This document shows positions 31,522-42,200 of a DNA stretch of 64,000 nt, in pieces. The stretch spans positions 8,866,001 to 8,930,000 of the forward strand of contig CM030932.1 of assembly GCA_018136815.1 (NCBI GenBank), in the 5' to 3' direction. Both the position numbers and the translations under genes were made by a program. Positions within the stretch are counted from its first letter, which is position 1. Each line of letters opens with the position of its first letter. A model generated the notes under the pieces. It was not told the DNA's origin and ran no database searches. It saw nothing but the letters and a program-made list of their open reading frames with translations. The DNA is from Isochrysis galbana. Taxonomy: Eukaryota > Haptophyta > Isochrysidales > Isochrysidaceae.

Positions 31522-34500
31522 AGGGCGGCGGCGGCGAGGTCGGCGGCGGCGAGGGCGGCGGCGGGCTCGGAGGAGGTGGAGAGGGGGGCGGCGGCGAGGG
31601 CGGGGGCGGCGAGGGAGGCGGGGGGCTCGGAGGAAGAGAGGGGGGGGGGGCGAGGGCTGTGGAAGGGATGGAGGCGGCGGTGACGGCGGCGGTGGAGACG
31701 GAGGCGGCGACGATGGAGGCGGCGACGATGGAGGCGGCGAGCTCGGAGGAGGAGGGGAGGGGGGCGGTGGCGAGAGCGGTGGAGGGGATGGAGGCGGGGT
31801 AGAGGGCGGCGGCGGCGAAGGAGGCGGCGGCGAGGGAGGCGGCGGCGATGGAGGCGGGGGGCTCGGAGGAGGAGGGGAGGGGGGCGGTGGCGGGGGCGGT
31901 GGAGGGGATGGAGGCGGGGAAGAAGGAGGCGGCGGCGAGGGGGGTGGTGGCGAGGGCGGCGGCGGCGAGGGCGGCGGCGGCGAGGGAGGCGGCGGGCTCG
32001 GAGGAGGAGGAGAGGGGGACGGCGGCGAGGGCGGGGGCGAGGGCGGAGGAGGGCCCGGTGGAGGCGACGACGGAGGCGGTGCCGAAGGGGGCGGAGGAGA
32101 GGGGGGAGGGGGCGAGGGGGGCGGCGGACTCGGCGGAGGGGGCGACGGAGGCGGTAGCGATGGTACGGGAGAGGGAGGCAGGCGCGGGAGAGGTGGCGAT
32201 GGGAGAGGGGGAGGCGGCGGGGAGGGATCTGGAGAATTCGGGAGAGGAGGCGGTGGGGGCGACGGCTCAGGCGACATAGGAGACGGTGAAGGAGGGGGCG
32301 AGGGTTCTGGGCTGAGTGGGAAGGGCGGGGGCGGTGAGGAAGGTGCAGGCGAAAAAGGAGGCGGCTCCGGAGACTCCGACTCTGGAGCGAACGGCGGTGG
32401 GAAGGGGAGAGGCAGCTTTTGCGGAGGAGAAGAAAGGGGCGGTGCGGGCGGAGGTTGTGCGGGCGGCGGCGGAGTGGGAGGAGGAGGTGCTGGTGGGGGC
32501 GGTGTCGGTGGATCAAAGACCGGAGACAATGTTGGCGATGGCGGGAACGGGGCAGGCGGATGTGAAGCCGGTGGCGGAGGTGCGGGTGGTGGCGGAGTCG
32601 GCGGCGGCGGTGTGCTTGGAGGTAGGGATGGCGGAGGACGCGCTGGAGGGGGCGGAGGCGATGGTGAGGGCGGTGGCGGGGGAGGCGACGACGGCGGCAA
32701 ATTGGGCGGAGAGCCCGGTGGGAGCTCCGGTGGGGTCAATGGTGGCGGAGCAAAGGGCGGTGTAAAGGGTGGAGGCGGCGTCGGCGGCGGCGGTGCCGGC
32801 GGCGGTGGCGTGGGTGGTGGCTTTGACGGCGGCGGGGGGGGGCTGGAGGTGGTGGAGTAGGAGGGTCGAAGATCGGTGACTTTGGGAAGGATGGCGGTGG
32901 AAGCGGTGGTGGTGGAAGCTCGGGCGGTGGCGGCGCTGGCGGTGGAGGCTTTGGCGGTGGCGGCGATGGCGGCGGCAACGTGGGCGGCGGTGGTGCGGGC
33001 GGCGGCGGCGTGGGCGGCGGCGGCGTGGGCGGCAGTGGTGCGGGCGGCGGCGGAGTGGGAGGCGGCGGCGCAGGCGGCGGTGGTGTGGGTGGCGGCGGAG
33101 TGGGTGGCGGCGGCGCTGGTGGCGGCGGTGCGGGCGGAGGCGGTGCGGGTGGCGGCGGTGCGGGCGGCGGCGGCGAGGGCGGCGGCGGCGAGGGCGGCGG
33201 CGGCGAGGGCGGCGGCGGCGAGGGCGGCGGCGGCGAGGGAGGCGGCGGGCTCGGAGGAGGTGGAGAGGGGGGCGGCGGCAAGGGCGGGGGCGGCGAGGGA
33301 GGCGGGGGGCTCGGAGGAAGAGAGGGGGGGGGCGGCGAGGGCTGTGGAAGGGATGGAGGCGGCGGTGACGGCGGCGGTAGAGACGGAGGCGGCGACGATG
33401 GTGGCGGCGACGATGGAGGCGGCGACGATGGAGGCGGCGACGATGGAGGCGGCGACGATGGAGGCGGCGAGCTCGGAGGAGGAGGGGAGGGGGGCGGTGG
33501 CGAGGGCGGTGGAGGGGATGGAGGCGGCGACGATGGAGGCGGCGAGCTCGGAGGCGGCGGCGATGGAGGCGGCGGCGATGGAGGCGGGGGGCTCGGAGGA
33601 GGATGGGAGGGGGGCGGTGGCGAGGGCGGTGGAGGGGATGGAGGCGGCGGTGACGGCGGCGGTGGAGACGGAGGAGGCGACGATGGAGGCGACGACGATG
33701 GAGGCGGCGACGATGGAGGCGGCGAGCTCGGAGGAGGAGGGGAGGGGGGCGGTGGCGAGGGCGGTGGAGGGGATGCAGGCGGCGGCGAAGGAGGCGGCGG
33801 CGAAGGAGGCAGCGGCGAGGGAGGCGGCGGCGATGGAGGCGGGGGGCTCGGAGGAGGAGGGGAGGGGGGCGGTGGCGAGGGCGGTGGAGGGGACGGAGGC
33901 GGGGCAGAAGGAGGCGGCGGCGAGGGCGGCGGCGGCAAGGGCGGCGGCGGCGAGGGCGGCGGCGGCGAGGGAGGCGGCGGCGAGGGCGGCGGCGGCGAGG
34001 GAGGCGGCGGCGAGGGAGGCGGCGAGCTCGGAGGAGGAGGAGAGGGGGGCGGCGGCGAGGGCGGGGGCGGCGAGGGAGGCGGGGGGCTCGGAGGAAGAGA
34101 GGGGGGGGCGGCGAGGGCTGTGGAGGGGACGGAGGCGGCGGTGACGGCGGCGGTGGAGACGGAGGAGGCGACGATGGAGGCGGCGACGATGGAGGCGGCG
34201 ACGATGGAGGCGGCGAGCTCGAAGGAGGAGGGGAGGGGGGCGGTGGCGAGGGCGGTGGAGGGGATGGAGGCGGCGGCGAAGGAGGCGGCGGCGAAGGAGG
34301 CGGCGGCGAGGGAGGCGGCGGCGATGGAGGCGGGGGGCTCGGAGGAGGAGGGGAGGGGGGCGGTGGGGAGGGCGGTGGAGAGGATGGAGGCGGCGGCGAG
34401 GGCGGCGGCGGCGAGGGCGGCGGCGGCGAGGGCGGCGGCGGCGAGGGCGGCGGCGGCGAGGGCGGCGGCGGCGAGGAAGGCGGCGGGCTCGGAGGAGGTG

Positions 34501-36273
34501 GAGAGGGGGCGGCGGCGAGGGAGGCGGCGGCGAGGGAGGCGGGGGGCTCGGAGGAGGAGGAGAGGGGGGGGGCGGCGAGGGCTGTGGAGGGGATGGGGGC
34601 GGCGGTGACGGCGGCGGTGGAGACGGAGGCGGCGACGATGGAGGCGGCGACGATGGAGGCGGTGGAGACGGAGGCGGCGACGATGGAGGCGGCGACGATG
34701 GAGGCGGCGAGCTCGGAGGAGGAGGGGAGGGGGGCGGTGGCGAGGGCGGTGGAGGGGATGGAGGCGGCGGCGAGGGAGGCGGCGGCGAAGGAGGCGGCGG
34801 CGAGGGAGGCGGCGGCGATGGAGGCGGGGGGCTCGGAGGAGGAGGGGAGGGGGCGGTGGCGAGGGCGGTGGAGGGGATGGAGGCGGGGCAGAAGGAGGCG
34901 GCGGCGAGGGCGGCGGCGGCGAGGGCGGCGGCGGCGAGGGCGGCGGCGGTGAGGGAGGCGGCGGCGAGGGCGGCGGCGGGCTCGGAGGAGGTGGAGAGGG
35001 GGCGGCGGCGAGGGCGGGGGCGGCGAGGGAGGCGGGGGGCTCGGAGGAAGAGAGGGGGGGGGGGCGAGGGCTGTGGAAGGGATGGAGGCGGCGGTGACGG
35101 CGGCGGTGGAGATCGAGGCGGCGACGATGGAGGCGGCGACGATGGAGGCGGCGAGCTCGGAGGAGGAGGGGAGGGGGGCGGTGGCGAGGGCGGTGGAGGG
35201 GATGGAGGCGGGGTAGAGGGCGGCGGCGGCGAAGGAGGCGGCGGCGAGGGAGGCGGCGGCGATGGAGGCGGGGGGCTCGGAGGAGGAGGGGAGGGGGGCG
35301 GTGACGAGGGCGGTGGAGGGGATGGAGGCGGGGCAGAAGGAGGCGGCGGCGAGGGCGGTGGTGGCGAGGGCGGCGGCGGCGAGGGCGGCGGCGGCGAGGG
35401 AGGCGGCGGGCTCGGAGGAGGAGGAGAGGGGGACGGCGGCGAGGGCGGGGGCGAGGGCGGAGGAGGGCCCGGTGGAGGCGACGACGGAGGCGGTGCCGAA
35501 GGGGGCGGAGGAGAGGGGGGAGGGGGCGAGGGGGGCGGCGGACTCGGCGGAGGGGGCGACGGAGGCGGTAGCGATGGTACGGGAGAGGGAGGCAGGCGCG
35601 GGAGAGGTGGCGATGGGAGAGGGGGAGGCGGCGGGGAGGGATCTGGAGAATTCGGGAGAGGAGGCGGTGGGGGCGACGGCTCAGGCGACATAGGAGACGG
35701 TGAAGGAGGGGGCGAGGGTTCTGGGCTGAGTGGGAAGGGCGGGGGCGGTGAGGAAGGTGCAGGCGAAAAAGGAGGCGGCTCCGGAGACTCCGACTCTGGA
35801 GCGAACGGCGGTGGGAAGGGGAGAGGCGGCTTTTGCGGAGGAGAAGAAAGGGGCGGTGCGGGCGGAGGTTGTGCGGGCGGCGGCGGAGTGGGAGGAGGAG
35901 GTGCTGGTGGGGGCGGTGTCGGTGGATCAAAGACCGGAGACAATGTTGGCGATGGCGGGAACGGGGCAGGCGGATGTGAAGCCGGTGGCGGAGGTGCGGG
36001 TGGTGGCGGAGTCGGCGGCGGCGGTGTGCTTGGAGGTAGGGATGGCGGAGGACGCGCTGGAGGGGGCGGAGCCGATGGTGAGGGCGGTGGCGCAGGAGGT
36101 GACGACGGCGGCAAATTGGGCGGAGAGCCCGGTGGGAGCTCCGGTGGGGCCAACGGTGGCGGAGCAAAGGGCGGTGTAAAGGGTGGAGGCGGCGTCGGCG
36201 GCGGCGGTGCCGGCGGCGGTGGCGTGGGTGGTGGCTTTGACGGCGGCGGGGGGGGGCTGGAGGTGGTGGAGTA
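29284..36273. repeat. Two ~3.4-kb superunits of SPPPP-type repeats
   Basis: The junction marker GAGGGTCGAAGATCGGTGAC occurs at 32861 and 36274, 3413 bp apart. Sequence 31600-32860 is nearly identical to 35040-36273, and the preceding SPPPP-type region is also similar. This is a recent tandem duplication of a block whose internal units are GGCGGCGAGGG-like on the plus strand. Confidence 0.85.
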
Positions 36274-39200
36274 GGAGGGTCGAAGATCGGTGACTTTGGG
36301 AAGGATGGCGGTGGAAGCGGTGGTGGTGGAAGCTCGGGCGGTGGCGGCGCTGGCGGTGGAGGCTTTGGCGGTGGCGGCGTGGGCGGTGGCGGCGTGGGTG
36401 GCGGCGTGGGCGGCGGCGGCGGCGTGGGCGGCGGCGGCGTGGGCGGCAGTGGTGCGGGCGGCGGCGGAGTGGGAGGCGGTGGTGCGGGCGGCGGTGGTGT
36501 GGGCGGTGGCGGAGTGGGGGGCGGTGGTGCGGGTGGCGGCGGTGCGGGCGGAGGCGGTGCGGGCGGCGGCGGTGCGGGCGGCGGCGGTGCGGGCGGAGGC
36601 GGTGCGGGCGGCGGCGGTGCGGGTGGCGGCGGTGCGGGTGGCGGCGGTGCGGGCGGAGGCGGTGCGGGTGGCGGCTGTGCGGGCGGAGGCGGTGCGGGGG
36701 GCGGCGGAGTGGGGGGCGGCGGCGTTGGGGGCGGTGGTGCCGGCGGCGGCGGCGCTGGTGGCGGCGGTGCGGGCGGAGGCGGTGCGGGCGGAGGCGGCGC
36801 GGGCGGCGGCGGTGCCGGCGGCGGTGGCGTAGGCGGCGGCGGAGTGGGCGGCGGCGGTGCGGGCGGCGGTGGAACCGGTGGCGGAGGTGCGGGTGGTGGC
36901 GGATTCGGCGGCGGCGGCGTGCTTGGAGGTAGGGATGGCGGAGGACGCGCTGGAGGAGGCGGAGCCGATGGTGAGGGCGGTGGCGCAGGAGGTGACGACG
37001 GCGGCAAATTGGGCGGAGAGCCCGGTGGGAGCTCCGGTGGGGCCAACGGTGGCGGAGCAAAGGGCGGTGTAAAGGGTGGAGGCGGCGTCGGCGGCGGCGG
37101 TGCCGGCGGCGGTGGCGTGGGTGGTGGCTTTGACGGCGGCGGGGGGGGGGCTGGAGGTGGTGGAGTAGGAGGGTCGAAGATCGGTGACTTTGGGAAGGAT
37201 GGCGGTGGAAGCGGTGGTGGTGGAAGCTCGGGCGGTGGCGGCGCTGGCGGTGGAGGCTTCGGCGGTGGCGGCGTGGGCGGTGGCGGCGTGGGTGGCGGCG
37301 TGGGCGGCGGCGGTGCGGGCGGAGGCGGTGCGGGCGGAGGCGGTGCGGGCGGTGGCGGAGTGGGCGGCGGTGGTGTGGGTGGCGGCGGTGCGGGCGGAGG
37401 CGGTGCGGGCGGAGGCGGTGCGGGCTGCGGCGGAGTGGGCGGCGGCGGCGTTGGGGGCGGTGGTGCGGGCGGAGGCGGCGATGGTGGCGGCGGTGCGGGC
37501 GGAGGCGGTGCGGGTGGCGGCGGTGCGGGCGGCGGCGGTGCGGGTGGCGGCTGTGCGGGCGGAGGCGGTGCGGAGGGCGGCGGAGTGGGGGGCGGCGGCG
37601 TTGGGGGCGGTGGTGCCGGCGGCGGCGGCGCTGGTGGCGGCGGTGCGGGCGGAGGCGGTGCAGGCGGAGGCGGCGCGGGCGGCGGCGGTGCCGGCGGCGG
37701 CGGTGCCGGCGGCGGTGGCGTAGGCGGCGGCGGAGTGGGCGGCGGCGGTGCGGGCGGCGGTGGAACCGGTGGCGGAGGTGCGGGTGGTGGCGGAGTCGGC
37801 GGCGGCGGCGTGCTTGGAGGTAGGGATGGCGGAGGACGCGCTGGAGGGGGCGGAGGCGATGGTGAGGGCGGTGGCGCAGGAGGTGACGACGGCGGCAAAT
37901 TGGGCGGAGAGCCCGGTGGGAGCTCCGGTGGGGCCAACGGTGGCGGAGCAAAGGGCGGTGTAAAGGGTGGAGGCGGCGTCGGCGGCGGCGGTGCCGGCGG
38001 CGGTGGTGTGGGTGGTGGCTTTGACGGCGGCGGGGGGGGGCTGGAGGTGGTGGAGTAGGAGGGTCGAAGATCGGTGACTTTGGGAAGGATGGCGGTGGAA
38101 GCGGTGGTGGTGGAAGCTCGGGCGGTGGCGGCGCTGGCGGTGGAGGCTTTGGCGGTGGCGGCGATGGCGGCGGCAACGTGGGCGGCGGTGGTGCGGGCGG
38201 TGGCGGCGTGGGCGGCAGTGGTGCGGGCGGTGGCGGAGTGGGTGGCGGTGGTGCGGGCGGCGATGGTGTGGGCGGCGGCGGCGTGGGTGGCGGCGGTGCG
38301 GGCGGAGGAGGTGCTGGCGGAGGCGGTGCGGGCGGAGGCGGTGCGGGCGGTGGCGGAGTGGGCGGCGGCGGTGCGGGTGGCGGCGGTGCGGGCGGAGGCG
38401 GTGCGGGCGGAGGCGGTGCGGGCGGCGGCGGAGTGGGCGGCGGCGGTGCGGGTGGCGGCGGTGCGGGCGGAGGCGGTGCGGGCGGAGGCGGTGCGGGCGG
38501 TGGCGGAGTGGGCGGCGGCGGTGCGGGTGGCGGCGGTGCGGGCGGCGGTGGCGCTGGTGGCGGCGGCGTAGGCGGCGGCGGAGTGGGCGGCGGCGGAGTG
38601 GGCGGCGGCGGTGCGGGCGGCGGCGGAACCGGTGGCGGAGGTGCGGGTGGTGGCGGATTCGGCGGCGGCGGCGTGCTTGGAGGTAGGGATGGCGGAGGAC
38701 GCGCTGGAGGAGGCGGAGCCGATGGTGAGGGCGGTGGCGCAGGAGGTGACGACGGCGGCAAATTGGGCGGAGAGCCCGGTGGGAGCTCCGGTGGGGCCAA
38801 CGGTGGCGGAGCAAAGGGCGGTGTAAAGGGTGGAGGCGGCGTCGGCGGCGGCGGTGCCGGCGGCGGTGGCGTGGGTGGTGGCTTTGACGGCGGCGGGGGG
38901 GGGGCTGGAGGTGGTGGAGTAGGAGGGTCGAAGATCGGTGACTTTGGGAAGGATGGCGGTGGAAGCGGTGGTGGTGGAAGCTCGGGCGGTGGCGGCGCTG
39001 GCGGTGGAGGCTTCGGCGGTGGCGGCGTGGGCGGTGGCGGCGTGGGTGGCGGCGTGGGCGGCGGCGGTGCGGGCGGAGGCGGTGCGGGCGGAGGCGGTGC
39101 GGGCGGAGGCGGTGCGGGCGGTGGCGGAGTGGGCGGCGGTGGTGTGGGTGGCGGCGGTGCGGGCGGAGGCGGTGCGGGCGGAGGCGGTGCGGGCGGCGGC

Positions 39201-42200
39201 GGAGTGGGCGGCGGCGGCGTTGGGGGCGGTGGTGCGGGCGGAGGCGGCGATGGTGGCGGCGGTGCGGGCGGAGGCGGTGCGGGTGGCGGCGGTGCGGGCG
39301 GCGGCGGTGCGGGTGGCGGCTGTGCGGGCGGAGGCGGTGCGGAGGGCGGCGGAGTGGGGGGCGGCGGCGTTGGGGGCGGTGGTGCCGGCGGCGGCGGCGC
39401 TGGTGGCGGCGGTGCGGGCGGAGGCGGTGCAGGCGGAGGCGGCGCGGGCGGCGGCGGTGCCGGCGGCGGCGGTGCCGGCGGCGGTGGCGTAGGCGGCGGC
39501 GGAGTGGGCGGCGGCGGTGCGGGCGGCGGTGGAACCGGTGGCGGAGGTGCGGGTGGTGGCGGAGTCGGCGGCGGCGGCGTGCTTGGAGGTAGGGATGGCG
39601 GAGGACGCGCTGGAGGGGGCGGAGCCGATGGTGAGGGCGGTGGCGCAGGAGGTGACGACGGCGGCAAATTGGGCGGAGAGCCCGGTGGGAGCTCCGGTGG
39701 GGCCAACGGTGGCGGAGCAAAGGGCGGTGTAAAGGGTGGAGGCGGCGTCGGCGGCGGCGGTGCCGGCGGCGGTGGCGTGGGTGGTGGCTTTGACGGCGGC
39801 GGGGGGGGGCTGGAGGTGGTGGAGTAGGAGGGTCGAAGATCGGTGACTTTGGGAAGGATGGCGGTGGAAGCGGTGGTGGTGGAAGCTCGGGCGGTGGCGG
39901 CGCTGGCGGTGGAGGCTTTGGCGGTGGCGGCGATGGCGGCGGCAACGTGGGCGGCGGTGGTGCGGGCGGTGGCGGCGTGGGCGGCGGCGGCGTGGGCGGC
40001 AGTGGTGCGGGCGGCGGCGGAGTGGGTGGCGGTGGTGCGGGCGGCGATGGTGTGGGCGGCGGCGGCGTGGGTGGCGGCGGTGCGGGCGGAGGAGGTGCTG
40101 GCGGAGGCGGTGCGGGCGGAGGCGGTGCGGGCGGTGGCGGAGTGGGCGGCGGCGGTGCGGGTGGCGGCGGTGCGGGCGGAGGCGGTGCGGGCGGAGGCGG
40201 TGCGGGCGGCGGCGGAGTGGGCGGCGGCGGTGCGGGTGGCGGCGGTGCGGGCGGAGGCGGTGCGGGCGGAGGCGGTGCGGGCGGTGGCGGAGTGGGCGGC
40301 GGCGGTGCGGGTGGCGGCGGTGCGGGCGGCGGTGGCGCTGGTGGCGGCGGCGTAGGCGGCGGCGGAGTGGGCGGCGGCGGAGTGGGCGGCGGCGGTGCGG
40401 GCGGCGGCGGAACCGGTGGCGGAGGTGCGGGTGGTGGCGGATTCGGCGGCGGCGGCGTGCTTGGAGGTAGGGATGGCGGAGGACGCGCTGGAGGGGGCGG
40501 AGCCGATGGTGAGGGCGGTGGCGCAGGAGGTGACGACGGCGGCAAATTGGGCGGAGAGCCCGGTGGGAGCTCCGGTGGGGCCAACGGTGGCGGAGCAAAG
40601 GGCGGTGTAAAGGGTGGAGGCGGCGTCGGCGGCGGCGGTGCCGGCGGCGGTGGTGTGGGTGGTGGCTTTGACGGCGGCGGGAGGGGGGCTGGAGGTGGTG
40701 GAGTAGGAGGGTCGAAGATCGGTGACTTTGGGAAGGATGGCGGTGGAAGCGGTGGTGGTGGAAGCTCGGACGGTGGCGGCGCTGGCGGTGGAGGCTTTGG
40801 CGGTGGCGGCGATGGCGGCGGCAACGTGGGCGGCGGTGGTGCGGGCGGTGGCGGCGTGGGCGGCGGCGGCGTGGGCGGCAGTGGTGCGGGCGGCGGCGGA
40901 GTGGGTGGCGGTGGTGCGGGCGGCGATGGTGTGGGCGGCGGCGGCGTGGGTGGCGGCGGTGCGGGCGGCGGCGGTGCGGGCGGCGGCGGTGCGGGCGGAG
41001 GCGGTGCGGGCGGCGGCGGTGCGGGTGGCGGCGGTGCGGGTGGCGGCGGTGCGGGCGGAGGCGGTGCGGGTGGCGGCTGTGCGGGCGGAGGCGGTGCGGG
41101 GGGCGGCGGAGTGGGGGGCGGCGGCGTTGGGGGCGGTGGTGCCGGCGGCGGCGGCGCTGGTGGCGGCGGTGCGGGCGGAGGCGGTGCGGGCGGAGGCGGC
41201 GCGGGCGGCGGCGGTGCCGGCGGCGGTGGCGTAGGCGGCGGCGGAGTGGGCGGCGGCGGTGCGGGCGGCGGTGGAACCGGTGGCGGAGGTGCGGGTGGTG
41301 GCGGAGGTGCGGGTGGTGGCGGATTCGGCGGCGGCGGCGTGCTTGGAGGTAGGGATGGCGGAGGACGCGCTGGAGGGGGCGGAGCCGATGGTGAGGGCGG
41401 TGGCGCAGGAGGTGACGACGGCGGCAAATTGGGCGGAGAGCCCGGTGGGAGCTCCGGTGGGGCCAACGGTGGCGGAGCAAAGGGCGGTGTAAAGGGTGGA
41501 GGCGGCGTCGGCGGCGGCGGTGCCGGCGGCGGTGGCGTGGGTGGTGGCTTTGACGGCGGGGGGGGGGGGCTGGAGGTGGTGGAGTAGGAGGGTCGAAGAT
41601 CGGTGACTTTGGGAAGGATGGCGGTGGAAGCAGTGGTGGTGGAAGCTCGGGCGGTGGCGGCGCTGGCGGTGGAGGCTTCGGCGGTGGCGGCGTGGGCGGT
41701 GGCGGCGTGGGTGGCGGCGTGGGCGGCGGCGGTGCGGGCGGAGGCGGTGCGGGCGGAGGCGGTGCGGGCGGAGGCGGTGCGGGCGGTGGCGGAGTGGGGG
41801 GCGGTGGTGCGGGTGGCGGCGGTGCGGGCGGAGGCGGTGCGGGCGGCGGCGGTGCGGGCGGAGGCGGTGCGGGCGGAGGCGGTGCGGGCGGCGGCGGTGC
41901 GGGTGGCGGAGGTGCGGGTGGCGGAGGTGCGGGTGGCGGCGGTGCGGGCGGAGGCGGTGCGGGGGGCGGCGGAGTGGGGGGCGGCGGCGTTGGGGGCGGT
42001 GGTGCCGGCGGCGGCGGCGCTGGTGGCGGCGGTGCGGGCGGAGGCGGTGCGGGCGGAGGCGGCGCGGGCGGCGGCGGTGCGGGCGGCGGTGGCGCTGGTG
42101 GCGGTGGCGTAGGCGGCGGCGGAGTGGGCGGCGGCGGTGCGGGCGGCGGTGGAACCGGTGGCGGAGGTGCGGGTGGTGGCGGAGTCGGCGGCGGCGGCGT

